Assembly: GCF_000754805.1 (NCBI RefSeq)
Contig: NZ_KN150731.1
Coordinates: forward strand, 1,382,492 to 1,446,491
DNA length: 64,000 nucleotides
Direction of reading: 5' to 3'
From: Yersinia frederiksenii ATCC 33641
GTDB taxonomy: Bacteria; Pseudomonadota; Gammaproteobacteria; Enterobacterales; Enterobacteriaceae
This document shows, in pieces, positions 1 through 8,353 of this stretch. The first letter of the stretch is position 1, and each line of letters opens with the position of its first letter. Below the pieces are notes generated by a model, which ran no database searches, was not told the DNA's origin, and was given only the letters and a program-made list of their open reading frames with translations. The translations under genes were made by a program, and so were the position numbers.

Positions 1-32
1 TTCGCGACCAGTGTTGCCACGGTTTGCTTCAT
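1..32 (-). CDS. poxB: PoxB, pyruvate dehydrogenase (quinone), 5' end only
   Basis: Only the first ten codons are inside the window, reading MKQTVATLVA on the minus strand from an ATG whose complement is at 30-32. This matches the start of E. coli PoxB (MKQTVAAYIA), and poxB follows hcp-hcr in E. coli, so the call rests on both the short match and synteny. The family is a thiamine- and FAD-dependent peripheral membrane enzyme that converts pyruvate to acetate and CO2 and passes electrons to ubiquinone. A GAGGGA ribosome site lies just upstream (complement near 39-44). No domain can be checked here. Confidence 0.75.
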   Translation of the reverse strand, partial: MKQTVATLVA

Positions 33-154
33 AGTTGTTCCCTCAAGGATTAATGGCGAGTCATTATTCTATGAGGTCAAAGTATGGCGTGTTTAACAAT
101 AATTGCCCCATTAAAAGGTAGATATACACCAGTATGGGGCGGCTAAAGGTGGGT

Positions 155-1177
155 TTAGGCCAGTTGGATATCACCTTGCAACTGACAACTGCATGCCAGC
201 ACATAACCTTGGGCAATGTCTTCTGGTGTCAACGTCATGGTGCTGGTGGTGGTGTATTTACCCTGCACAATACGGGTCTTACATGAGCCACAGACTCCTG
301 CACGACAAGCGGCCATGACTGGGACTTGGTGTTGTTCCAGAGCAAATAACAGTGAAGTACCGACTGGGACTTTCACTTGGCGCAGTGGGTGGCTGATAGT
401 CATCGTCAATTGATTACTGGCATCAATAGCATTGTCGGCAGTGCGAAATTGCTCTTTCTGGAAATGATCCGTGGGCACCGACTGCTCGCGACAATACTGC
501 TCGACCCAATTCATATAGGGTGCAGGCCCGCAGGTCATGACACGACGGCGGGCAATGTCCGGAGCCACTTGCTGCATCACCTGAGCATTAATTCGCCCAG
601 CAATAAATCCGGCTGTTGCTTCAGACTCTGCCATCAGTGTCAGTTGTAATTGTTGTGGATAACGCTGCAATAATCTTTGCCACTCATCAGCAAAAATCAC
701 ATCCGCCGGGGTGCGAACATTAAAAATGACGCGGATATCTGCTTGCGCGCGGCGGGCCAGCACATCACGGCACATCGATATTATTGGAGTAACACCGCAG
801 CCAGCAGCCAGCATCAGGTAGTGATCATCAGCAGCGTGGGCGCAAGTAAATTCGCCTTGAGCATCAGATAACCACAGATAATCACCCTCGTTGACCTGTT
901 GAGTCAGCCACCTTGAGCCTTCGCCATCGGCTAAGCGGCGCACCGTCAATTGGATAAAAGGGCTTAATCCGGGAGTGGAGGAGATCGTATAAGCTCGTAG
1001 GGTTTCATCACTGTTACGAATACTGACTAAAGCATATTGCCCCGGTAAGTAGGGGTAAAAATCGTGATTAATTAAGCGCAGGCTCCAGACATCAGGGGTT
1101 TCTTGCACGATTGAGTGGACTTGCATGCGGTTAGGGCAGAGGGAGGTTGGGCAGTCACTGGGAATAAAATCGGTCAT
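155..1177 (-). CDS. hcr: Hcr, NADH oxidoreductase for Hcp
   Basis: 340-residue flavo-iron-sulfur reductase that passes electrons from NADH to the hybrid-cluster protein Hcp, encoded just upstream. The FAD/NAD reductase module comes first, with the flavin-binding RAYTISS motif and the nucleotide-binding AAGCGVTPI motif. A C-terminal plant-type [2Fe-2S] ferredoxin domain follows, with cysteines near 291, 296, 299 and 329 (CRAGVCGSC, then LAC). The frame is open upstream to an ATG at 1261, but I chose 1177: it has a GTGAGG ribosome site, its product aligns with E. coli Hcr from the N-terminus, and the extension would run through a terminator-like hairpin. A 107-nt gap separates it from hcp. Confidence 0.93.
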   Translation of the reverse strand: MTDFIPSDCPTSLCPNRMQVHSIVQETPDVWSLRLINHDFYPYLPGQYALVSIRNSDETLRAYTISSTPGLSPFIQLTVRRLADGEGSRWLTQQVNEGDYLWLSDAQGEFTCAHAADDHYLMLAAGCGVTPIISMCRDVLARRAQADIRVIFNVRTPADVIFADEWQRLLQRYPQQLQLTLMAESEATAGFIAGRINAQVMQQVAPDIARRRVMTCGPAPYMNWVEQYCREQSVPTDHFQKEQFRTADNAIDASNQLTMTISHPLRQVKVPVGTSLLFALEQHQVPVMAACRAGVCGSCKTRIVQGKYTTTSTMTLTPEDIAQGYVLACSCQLQGDIQLA

Positions 1178-1230
1178 CGGGGCCTCACAACGAATCAGAT
1201 AATTAGCAAAAAAGCAGTCAGAAATCATGA

Positions 1231-1271
1231 ATAAAAGCCCGGTCAGAGGCGAAAAATGCATTAACCGGGCT
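1231..1271 (-). terminator. Terminator-like hairpin between hcp and hcr
   Basis: On the minus strand, AGCCCGGT (1271-1264) pairs perfectly with ACCGGGCT (1243-1236) across a 20-nt loop and is followed by TTTATT. It begins 14 nt after the hcp stop and ends about 55 nt before the hcr start. It could act as a partial terminator or attenuator that makes Hcp more abundant than Hcr. The long loop makes its efficiency uncertain. Confidence 0.5.
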
Positions 1272-1284
1272 GGCTGTTATCGGC

Positions 1285-2937
1285 TTAGTTACCCAAAATC
1301 GCGTTCATATCTTGCTCTACGGTCGTAATGGGCCGCATGCCAAATTTCTCATAGAGAATGGCCATCAGGTTGTCAGTCAGGAACCCCGGAGCTGTCGGGC
1401 CGGTATAAATATTTTTTACACCTAATGACAGTAAGGTCAGCAAAATAACAATGGCTTTTTGTTCAAACCAAGACAGCACCAGACTCAGTGGCAGGTCATT
1501 GACGGTACAGCCTAACTTTTCTGATAACTTAACCGCCAACATAATGGCTGAATAGGCATCATTGCATTGGCCGACATCCAGTAAACGCGGTAAGCCTTCC
1601 AGAGTGCCAAAATCCAATTTATTGAAACGATATTTACCACAAGCCAGTGTCATGATGATGCAATCTTGCGGTACACTGCGAGCAAAGTCGGTGAAATAGC
1701 TGCGTTCTGTACGGCTTCCATCACAGCCACCCACCAGGAAAACATGGCGCAGTTTTTTGCTGGCGACTAAATCAATGACAGTGTCTGCGGCATTCAGTAA
1801 GGTCTGGCGACCAAAACCGACTGTAATCAGATGTTCCAGTTCATTGTAGGGGAAACCGGCCATGCCCTGTGCTTGCTCAATAACCCGTGCAAAGTCGTCG
1901 CCTTCCAGATGATTGACACCCGGCCAGCCAACAATACTGCGCGTCCAGATGCGGTCGCCGTAATTGCCTACATTCGGGTCAATAATACAGTTGGATGTCA
2001 TCAATATAGGGCCGGGGAATTTGGCAAATTCTGTCTGCTGATTCTGCCAACCACTGCCGTAGTTCCCAACTAAATGTGGGTAACGTTTTAACTCTGGGTA
2101 GCCGTGGGCGGGCAGCATTTCGCCGTGGGTATAAATATTCACGCCGGTACCCTGAGTCTGTTCCAGCAGCATCTGTAAGTCTTTGAGATCATGGCCGGAG
2201 ATCAGTATGGCTTTACCGGCGACAGGGCGCACGTTAACCGACGTTGGCTGTGGATCGCCGTAAGCCTGGGTTTCACCACGGTCTAAAATAGCCATGACAT
2301 TGAAGTTCATTTTGCCAATGCCCATGGCATTATTGAGCAACGTATCGACATCACGTGGTTGCGTGCCCAACCACGCCATGTAGGCATGATATTCGGCATA
2401 AATCTGCTCATCAAACTGGCCTAATACATGGGCGTGTTCCATATAGGCCGCCGCCCCCTTTAGGCCATACAAACACAGCATCCGCAAACCATGAATATCG
2501 TCACCGACCTCAGCTTTGTCGCTATTTAATGCGAATTGCTGCGATTGTTGTTGCAAGATAGAGATGTCGTCTGACTGCAGTTGTAGTTCGGCCAGCGGAT
2601 GGTCGACAGTAATAGTGTTGTCAATCAGACGGCAGCGAATAGCCAGTGAATGGCGTAGCTGGATGGCTTCTTTGGCATAGCCGACAATGCGGTCTGAATC
2701 AAAATTTACATTGGTTAAGGTTGAGAAAAAGGCTCTGGGTGCAAAGCTATCAATCTGATGATCGACAATGCCAAGTTCGCGGGCGGTCAATGCCCAAGCC
2801 GAAAGCCCTTGTAATACCGCAACCAATAAGTCTTGTAAATCAGAGGTCTCGGCGGTTTTTCCACACATTCCTTGCGCGTAAGAGCAACCGTTACCCGCAG
2901 GTGTTCGGATGGTTTGTTCACATTGCACACAGAACAT
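1285..2937 (-). CDS. hcp: Hcp, hybrid-cluster protein (NO reductase / S-nitrosylase)
   Basis: 550-residue cytoplasmic iron-sulfur protein, the usual length of the enterobacterial class. The N-terminal cluster motif is C3-x2-C6-x11-C18-x6-C25. Later motifs that carry hybrid-cluster ligands are visible: [45 protein letters not shown] and [10 protein letters not shown]. The family is tied to nitric oxide detoxification and protein S-nitrosylation under anaerobic nitrate growth. The start has an AAGGA ribosome site (complement near 2945-2953). It is first in the hcp-hcr unit, and a near-consensus NsrR operator and an FNR-like site lie upstream, as expected for nitrosative-stress control. Confidence 0.96.
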   Translation of the reverse strand: MFCVQCEQTIRTPAGNGCSYAQGMCGKTAETSDLQDLLVAVLQGLSAWALTARELGIVDHQIDSFAPRAFFSTLTNVNFDSDRIVGYAKEAIQLRHSLAIRCRLIDNTITVDHPLAELQLQSDDISILQQQSQQFALNSDKAEVGDDIHGLRMLCLYGLKGAAAYMEHAHVLGQFDEQIYAEYHAYMAWLGTQPRDVDTLLNNAMGIGKMNFNVMAILDRGETQAYGDPQPTSVNVRPVAGKAILISGHDLKDLQMLLEQTQGTGVNIYTHGEMLPAHGYPELKRYPHLVGNYGSGWQNQQTEFAKFPGPILMTSNCIIDPNVGNYGDRIWTRSIVGWPGVNHLEGDDFARVIEQAQGMAGFPYNELEHLITVGFGRQTLLNAADTVIDLVASKKLRHVFLVGGCDGSRTERSYFTDFARSVPQDCIIMTLACGKYRFNKLDFGTLEGLPRLLDVGQCNDAYSAIMLAVKLSEKLGCTVNDLPLSLVLSWFEQKAIVILLTLLSLGVKNIYTGPTAPGFLTDNLMAILYEKFGMRPITTVEQDMNAILGN

Positions 2938-2955
2938 AATTATTTTTCCTTTTTA

Positions 2956-2978
2956 AAGTTGCATTTGTAATGCGTGTT
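2956..2978. promoter_or_regulatory. NsrR operator upstream of hcp
   Basis: Two 11-bp arms, AAGTTGCATTT and TAATGCGTGTT, are separated by one base. Against the E. coli NsrR pattern AANATGCATTT-N-AAATGCATNTT I count three mismatches at the specified positions. It lies 19 bp upstream of the hcp start codon, so it would sit at or after the transcription start, a normal place for repression. A second single arm (AAGTTGCATTA on the minus strand) is at 3020-3030. Confidence 0.75.
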
Positions 2979-3039
2979 TAAAAGCATAGAGGTGCCACGG
3001 GAGTTTAAAAAGGCTTTTTTAATGCAACTTTAACTTGTT

Positions 3040-3053
3040 TTGATTTAGCGCAA
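3040..3053. promoter_or_regulatory. FNR-like site upstream of hcp
   Basis: TTGAT-TTAG-CGCAA matches the FNR consensus TTGAT-N4-ATCAA at 8 of 10 positions, with one half perfect. It lies about 100 bp upstream of the hcp start codon and would explain anaerobic activation. The call comes from consensus matching only. Confidence 0.5.
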
Positions 3054-3094
3054 CTTTTGCTGCGAATGAGAATTTATTCAGTATTAGGCAGGGG

Positions 3095-3130
3095 TATTGC
3101 GCAGTAAACCGAGAGACTTACTGCGCAATA
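3095..3130. repeat. 13-bp perfect inverted repeat after lysO
   Basis: TATTGCGCAGTAA (3095-3107) and TTACTGCGCAATA (3118-3130) are exact inverted repeats around a 10-nt loop. The structure starts 6 nt after the lysO stop on the minus strand. No U-run follows in that direction (the next bases are CCCCTGCC), so it is not a textbook intrinsic terminator. It may protect the lysO mRNA 3' end. Confidence 0.6.
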
Positions 3131-3136
3131 GAAACG

Positions 3137-4036
3137 CTATGAGGAGAAAAAAGCAATCAAGATCGGTGCCAGCAAGCTTAGTAAAAAGCCGTGCACGATA
3201 GCCGCTGGAACCATTTCCAGCCCGCCACTGCGCTGTAATACTGGTAAGGTGAAGTCCATAGAGGTGGCACCGCATAAGCCCAATGCAGTAGAACGGCTAC
3301 TGCGCACCAGTGTGGGGATCAGCATAATCGCCACCAGTTCGCGGGCCAGATCATTGAAAAATGCGGCACTTCCAATTACTGGGCCGAATGTATCGGTCAA
3401 TAAAATGCCTGATAGAGAATACCAGCCAAAACCGGAAGCCATCGCTAACCCCGTTTTAACCGGCAATCCAATCAATACTGCGGCAATAGCGCCACCTGCC
3501 AATGCACTGATCGCCACCACAAATGCCACTATGGTGCCACGGCGATTTAACACAATTTGGCGCAGTGTCATGCCACTGTTACGTAATTGAATACCCACTA
3601 AAAACAGCAAGAAGATCAGCGCCAGTTCGCTGCCTTTCGCCGCAAATTGTAGCCACTCCCATTGGGTCAACCCCAGCAGAAAACCGACAATCACTACGCC
3701 GCACAGTTTTAGTGATTCCAATGCCATATGCAGGCGCGATGGCAGCGCTTCTTGGCGATGTGTATTTTTCCATGGAGTTTTGCGTTCGAGTAAAAACAAT
3801 GCCAGTAAATTGGCGCAAAAAATACACAGAAAAAAGATGCCGGTATATTGAAATATAAGCAACAGGTTAGCACTGAGGTTTTCGAGAAATGCCAGGCTGA
3901 TACCCATAAAAAATAAAATAACGTAGACCATCCAGCTTAATAAGCGGTTGATCAATTGAATTAATGGTTTGCGGCTAAGTGGGATTAGATAACCAATAAT
4001 TAACGGCAAAAGAATGATCAGCAATCCTGAGTACAC
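3137..4036 (-). CDS. lysO: LysO, L-lysine exporter
   Basis: 299-residue hydrophobic inner-membrane protein with about eight predicted membrane segments, starting MYSGLLIILLPLIIGYLIPL. It matches E. coli LysO (YbjE) over its length, including the conserved stretch GFGWYSLSGILLTDTFGPVI and the C-terminal STALGLCGATSMDFTLPVLQ, both typical of the family. The family exports L-lysine and confers resistance to the lysine analogue thialysine; in E. coli it is controlled by ArgP. It is slightly shorter than E. coli YbjE (315). Its upstream region is occupied by a degenerate ERIC-like repeat, so its promoter may lie in or beside that repeat. Downstream is a strong hairpin. Confidence 0.92.
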   Translation of the reverse strand: MYSGLLIILLPLIIGYLIPLSRKPLIQLINRLLSWMVYVILFFMGISLAFLENLSANLLLIFQYTGIFFLCIFCANLLALFLLERKTPWKNTHRQEALPSRLHMALESLKLCGVVIVGFLLGLTQWEWLQFAAKGSELALIFLLFLVGIQLRNSGMTLRQIVLNRRGTIVAFVVAISALAGGAIAAVLIGLPVKTGLAMASGFGWYSLSGILLTDTFGPVIGSAAFFNDLARELVAIMLIPTLVRSSRSTALGLCGATSMDFTLPVLQRSGGLEMVPAAIVHGFLLSLLAPILIAFFSS

Positions 4037-4040
4037 GAGT

Positions 4041-4231
4041 TATACCGTCCTATACCTTTCTTCATTGACCTTACAGTTGTGCTAGCGGCCTGTACGCGTC
4101 TGCTATGTATACTCATCGGGTTTATGAGCTTTATTAGAGGCGCCAGCGCAATTGCTGTTCAAATCGGTTTACAACCAATTTGTCATTCGTTTGCGGCCTT
4201 GCTGTAATGCCAATGACTTTGGGTATTATAA
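4041..4231. repeat. Degenerate ERIC-like element between lysO and ybjD
   Basis: The ends resemble the terminal inverted repeats of Yersinia ERIC elements. The left end starts TATACCGTCCTATACC and the right end (4183-4231) reads like ERIC, with GCGGCCTTGCTG followed by CCAATGACTTTGGGTAT. The central CATCGGG of ERIC is at about 4115-4121. At about 190 bp it is longer than the roughly 127-bp standard form, so it has either an internal insertion or strong decay. It fills much of the 370-bp gap between the divergent genes lysO and ybjD. The comparison is with the consensus from memory. Confidence 0.5.
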
Positions 4232-4406
4232 GTAGATGAATAATGGGCTGTGGCGCAATAAACTATCTAAAATCAGGGAGAGAGTAAAGAGCGCCAACTG
4301 CCGTGGTACTTGAGCTATAAGGTTTTTTGCTTCAGATAATCAGGTAATAGATTAAGCCTGGAATCTGATAGTATCACTACGAATACATTCGCACCGGAGG
4401 CGTAGC

Positions 4407-6071
4407 ATGTATCTTGAACGTGTCGATATTGTCGGTTTTCGCGGTATTAATCGCATTTCATTGAATCTTGATGATAATACAGTGCTTATCGGTGAGAATG
4501 CTTGGGGTAAATCCAGCTTATTAGATGCCCTCACGTTACTTTTATCCCCTGAACCTCAACTTTACCATTTCACCTCGCAGGATTTTTATCACCCTGCAGG
4601 AGATGAAAGTGCGAAAGAACGCCACTTACAGATTATTTTCACATTTTGCGAAAAAGACATTGGTCATTGGCGTGCCCCCCGTTACCGCCAATTAGCGCCG
4701 CTGTGGATAAAAAATGACGATGGTTTACATCGTATTTATTATCGGATTGAAGGTGAGCTAGCTGACGATGATACCGTGTGTACTTGGCGCAGTTTCCTCG
4801 ATTTAGAAGGGCTGCCACTGGCATTGCACGATATTGAAAAACTGGCGCGTGGTGTTATTCGTATTCATCCGGTGTTACGGTTGCGGGATGCACGCTTTAT
4901 ACGTCGGCTACGCACTACCACCGCAGAGAATAACCTCCAACCCGATAAAATGGTTCTGAACCAGCAACTGAATCAATTAAGCCGAGAGTTGGTACGTAAT
5001 CCGCAGAAATTAACTAATTCCGAACTGCGCCAAGGGTTGGAAGCGATGCGCCAACTGCTGGAGCACTACTTTGCAGAATTTGGATCACAATCAGCCAACT
5101 TGCGTAACCACCACTATCGGCCACAACCGGAACGCGAGGCATGGCTTGCTCTCGATAGCATCAACCGTATGGTGGCAGAACCCAATAGCCGCAGCATGCG
5201 ACTCATTATTCTGGGAATGTTTTCAACATTACTGCAAGCCAAAGGGCCACTAAGTCTTGATCCACATGCTCGCCCACTGCTGTTGGTCGAGGACCCGGAA
5301 ACCCGTTTGCATCCCATTATGCTGTCTGTTGCCTGGGGACTGCTTAGCCAGCTTCCCCTTCAGCGCATTACCACCACCAACTCCGGCGAGTTAGTGTCGT
5401 TAGTGCCAATTGAGAGTATTTGTCGGTTGGTACGTGAGTCTTCTAAAGTTGCGACTTACCGCATTGGGCCGCGCGGTATGAGTTCTGAAGACAGCCGTCG
5501 TATCGCATTTCATATTCGTTTCAATCGGCCCTCGGCATTGTTCGCCCGCTGCTGGCTGTTAGTTGAAGGGGAAACCGAAATCTGGTTACTTAACGAACTG
5601 GCGCGCCAGTGTGGCTATCACTTTGAAGCTGAAGGAGTAAAAGTGATTGAGTTTGCTCAGAGTGGCCTACGGCCGTTACTGAAATTTGCCAACAGGATGG
5701 GGATACAGTGGCATGTTCTGACTGACGGTGATGAGGCGGGTAAGAAGTATGCAGCGACAGTACGTAATATGGCGGTTGACGGGCGAGATCACGAACGCGA
5801 TCGTTTGACTATCTTACCCGCGCCAGATATGGAGCACTTTTTGTATCGTGAGGGTTTTGACGAGGTGTATCACCGAATCTCGGCTATTCCAGCTAATGCG
5901 AAAACGCAGCCGCGCCGGGTGATTGAAAAAGCCATTCATCGCACATCAAAACCGGATTTAGCTATTGAGATTACCAATCAGGCCAGAGATTGGGGGGTAG
6001 AGTCGGTCCCCCCATTATTGAAAAAAATGTTTTCTCGAGTCGTGTGGCTGGCGAGAGGGCGGGCTGATTAA
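4407..6071 (+). CDS. ybjD: YbjD, OLD-family ATPase/TOPRIM nuclease-like protein
   Basis: 554-residue protein of the OLD (overcoming lysogenization defect) family. The N-terminal half is an ABC/SMC-type ATPase with Walker A GENAWGKSS (near residues 30-38) and the family motif LLLVEDPETRLHP, equivalent to a Walker B. The C-terminal half is a TOPRIM domain with LLVEGETEIWLL and the acidic HVLTDGDEAGKKY. Other OLD proteins are DNA nucleases, some in phage defence, but the cellular role of YbjD is not established. A GGAGG ribosome site (4396-4400) supports the ATG at 4407. It is probably a single-gene unit, convergent with ybjX. In E. coli aqpZ lies between ybjE and ybjD; no aquaporin gene is present here. 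Confidence 0.9.
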   Translation: MYLERVDIVGFRGINRISLNLDDNTVLIGENAWGKSSLLDALTLLLSPEPQLYHFTSQDFYHPAGDESAKERHLQIIFTFCEKDIGHWRAPRYRQLAPLWIKNDDGLHRIYYRIEGELADDDTVCTWRSFLDLEGLPLALHDIEKLARGVIRIHPVLRLRDARFIRRLRTTTAENNLQPDKMVLNQQLNQLSRELVRNPQKLTNSELRQGLEAMRQLLEHYFAEFGSQSANLRNHHYRPQPEREAWLALDSINRMVAEPNSRSMRLIILGMFSTLLQAKGPLSLDPHARPLLLVEDPETRLHPIMLSVAWGLLSQLPLQRITTTNSGELVSLVPIESICRLVRESSKVATYRIGPRGMSSEDSRRIAFHIRFNRPSALFARCWLLVEGETEIWLLNELARQCGYHFEAEGVKVIEFAQSGLRPLLKFANRMGIQWHVLTDGDEAGKKYAATVRNMAVDGRDHERDRLTILPAPDMEHFLYREGFDEVYHRISAIPANAKTQPRRVIEKAIHRTSKPDLAIEITNQARDWGVESVPPLLKKMFSRVVWLARGRAD

Positions 6072-6096
6072 CGTCATATATATTAAATGGTTAATG

Positions 6097-7068
6097 CTAT
6101 AAATTGCGGGTGAAATGCGTGCTCAAGCCGTTTTCGAGTTGCTCAAGTAATTGATAACGACGGCGATATTCGGCACGTTTTTTACTGGCAATATCTTCAA
6201 TCGATTTGCGTGCAATCTTGGCCGGTAAACGGAAATGGCCTTCTGCGCACGGCACCCCACCTAGAGATATCCAGAAGTTGTCATAATCTGCGTGTAATTT
6301 ATCTTTTTTCTTCGCTCGGTAACGCCAGTTTTGATAAATATGTGTGGCATTCCCTACGGCAATAATGTGTGTGATTCCCATAAGTTCCGCGAGGCAGCAA
6401 GTGGCTTCCAAAACCAGGCGTTTAGGAAATAACCCATGACAAGCTTTGGTACTGGCATGAATTTCGTGATGCGGTGTTTCATTATCTGCACCTTGTAAGC
6501 CACCAATAAACAAGGTTTTTTGGTTTTGATAATAAAATAGGCTAAAGGTCAGCTGTGCCAGTGTTTGTTGTTGCTCATTAGCCAACATCAGCGTAATTTC
6601 GCCCTCTTTATTGAATTTTGCAAGGCTACCCAAATAAAGAGAATACTGTTCATCATTTTTACCGATTAACTCAGTCAGTTTGTAAGGTGAATGATGTAAA
6701 ATATTGTGGTGCAGTGATTCAGGGATACATTGGTTGGTCAGCTTGAAGTGATCCTGTAATACCCTCAGTTTTTGGCGATTATTGAGCGTGTTCGTCAGAT
6801 AGGGGCGATGCAATTTACAGGGTAAATCAGGTTGAGCGCGAAGTATGTTGTTAAGCAGCGGCTGTTTCACCAGCACGCCGAGCAAGTTAAAGGTCAGCTT
6901 TGGGCAAATTAAGGCCCTGGCAATAAATTTAAGCCGAAACTGTAATTCTTTCCATGAACCGCCGAGTGCTTGATGACCTTTGAATAGTAATGTAATTAAC
7001 CCCCAACGGTTAATATCATTAGGGATTAATACGGTATTCTTTATGTTTTGCATTATTAAATCCGTCAT
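6097..7068 (-). CDS. ybjX: VirK/YbjX family protein (DUF535)
   Basis: 323-residue soluble protein of the VirK/YbjX family, recognised by conserved blocks such as ALGGSWKELQFRLKF, FIGGLQGAD, GLFPKRLVLEA and HIIAVGNATHIYQNWRYR. In Shigella and Salmonella relatives are linked to virulence factor export and resistance to host antimicrobial peptides; the biochemical function is unknown. The lysine/arginine-rich C-terminus (IARKSIEDIASKKRAEYRRR) is typical. A second in-frame ATG five codons in (7053) could be used instead of 7068. It is divergent from macA and convergent with ybjD. Salmonella homologues are PhoP-regulated; I found no convincing PhoP box in the 172-bp gap to macA. Confidence 0.85.
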   Translation of the reverse strand: MTDLIMQNIKNTVLIPNDINRWGLITLLFKGHQALGGSWKELQFRLKFIARALICPKLTFNLLGVLVKQPLLNNILRAQPDLPCKLHRPYLTNTLNNRQKLRVLQDHFKLTNQCIPESLHHNILHHSPYKLTELIGKNDEQYSLYLGSLAKFNKEGEITLMLANEQQQTLAQLTFSLFYYQNQKTLFIGGLQGADNETPHHEIHASTKACHGLFPKRLVLEATCCLAELMGITHIIAVGNATHIYQNWRYRAKKKDKLHADYDNFWISLGGVPCAEGHFRLPAKIARKSIEDIASKKRAEYRRRYQLLEQLENGLSTHFTRNL

Positions 7069-7240
7069 ATCAATGTATTTCCGGCGCTATTGAAACAAAT
7101 GGGAACTAAACAGAGCCTCAATGCATCTTAGATTCCCCCTGTTGCCAGATAGGCATTGATATTTGGTTTAGCTAAATGAGAATTTCTGATGCTATTTTCA
7201 ACGGGTTGGTCATTAACAATTAAGGAAGGTAATTGCTTTG

Positions 7241-8353
7241 ATGCAGTTAAGTAGAAGTCAGCGCCGATGGTTTATCGCAATTGCAGTGTTAGTTATCGGT
7301 GGCTTTTTCATTATTCGACACCTGATGGCACCCGCACCGGTGCAATTTCAAACTGTGAAAGTGGCCCATCGTGACCTGCAACAAAATGTACTGGCAACCG
7401 GTAAACTCGATGCTGTTCGCAAAGTTGATGTGGGCGCTCAGGTGAGTGGTCAGTTGGAAAAACTGTATGTGGAAATTGGCGACCAAGTTAAGCAAGGGCA
7501 ACTGCTGGCGATGATTGATCCGCAACAGGCGCAGAACCAAATTAAAGAAGTCGAGGCGACATTGCAGGATCTGAATGCCCAGTTGGTGCAGGCAAAAGCT
7601 GAGCAACAACTGGCGGAAGTGACTCTGCGTCGTCAGCAAGAACTGGCGAAATTGCAGGCCGTTTCACGTCAGGACTTGGATCAAGCCAGTACCACGCTGG
7701 CGGTGAAAAAAGCGCAGGTTGAGACTATTAATGCGCAAATCAATAAAACCAAAGCTAGCCTGGATACGGCCAATATTAATCTGGATTACACCAAGATTTC
7801 GGCACCCATGGATGGCGATGTGGTGCAAATTACCACCTTGCAAGGCCAGACCGTGATCGCCGCGCAGCAAGCACCGAATATTCTGACGCTGGCGGATATG
7901 AGCACCATGCTGGTTAACGCACAGGTTTCAGAAGCCGACGTTATTCATCTTAAACCGGGCATGAAAGCCTCATTTACGGTGTTGGGTGACCCCGGCAAGC
8001 ACTTTGATGGCGTATTAAAAGATATCCAACCCACCCCTGAAAAAGTGAATGATGCGATTTTCTATTCGGCGCGTTTTGAAGTGCCGAACCCGGATCGGCT
8101 ATTGCGGCTACAAATGACGGCGCAAGTGTCAATCCAGCTAGCGAATGTTCCGCAGGCGATGGTTATCCCATTATCGGCATTAGGCGATGAACTGGGGATT
8201 AATCGTTACCAGGTTGCGGTACTGAAAGAGGGTAAAGAAGAGAAACGCGAAGTGACAATTGGCATTCGCAATAACGTTGATGTGCAGGTGCTATCGGGTT
8301 TAAATGTGGGTGAGGAAGTCATCGTAAGCCGCGGTGGCGCGGAGGAAGCATAA
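7241..8353 (+). CDS. macA: MacA, periplasmic adaptor of the MacAB-TolC pump
   Basis: 370-residue membrane-fusion protein. An N-terminal membrane anchor (about residues 11-28) is followed by a lipoyl half-motif ([15 protein letters not shown]), a long Gln/Ala/Lys-rich coiled-coil hairpin (about 90-165), the second lipoyl half ([20 protein letters not shown]) and beta-barrel segments. It joins MacB to the outer-membrane channel TolC and stimulates the MacB ATPase; substrates in other enterobacteria include macrolides, enterotoxin and lipopeptides. A TTG at 7238 directly precedes the ATG in frame; AAGGAAGG (7222-7229) could serve either, and the ATG is preferred. The stop overlaps the macB start by one base (TAATG), so the two are translationally coupled. 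Confidence 0.94.
   Translation: MQLSRSQRRWFIAIAVLVIGGFFIIRHLMAPAPVQFQTVKVAHRDLQQNVLATGKLDAVRKVDVGAQVSGQLEKLYVEIGDQVKQGQLLAMIDPQQAQNQIKEVEATLQDLNAQLVQAKAEQQLAEVTLRRQQELAKLQAVSRQDLDQASTTLAVKKAQVETINAQINKTKASLDTANINLDYTKISAPMDGDVVQITTLQGQTVIAAQQAPNILTLADMSTMLVNAQVSEADVIHLKPGMKASFTVLGDPGKHFDGVLKDIQPTPEKVNDAIFYSARFEVPNPDRLLRLQMTAQVSIQLANVPQAMVIPLSALGDELGINRYQVAVLKEGKEEKREVTIGIRNNVDVQVLSGLNVGEEVIVSRGGAEEA

Noticed and set aside
4407-6071. YbjD as a phage-defence (Gabija/OLD) island
   Set aside because: It is a single syntenic core gene without a UvrD-like GajB partner or other defence genes nearby.
7140-7200. Possible PhoP box (TGGTTTA) between ybjX and macA
   Set aside because: Only one half matches; the second half at the required spacing has no more than half the positions.
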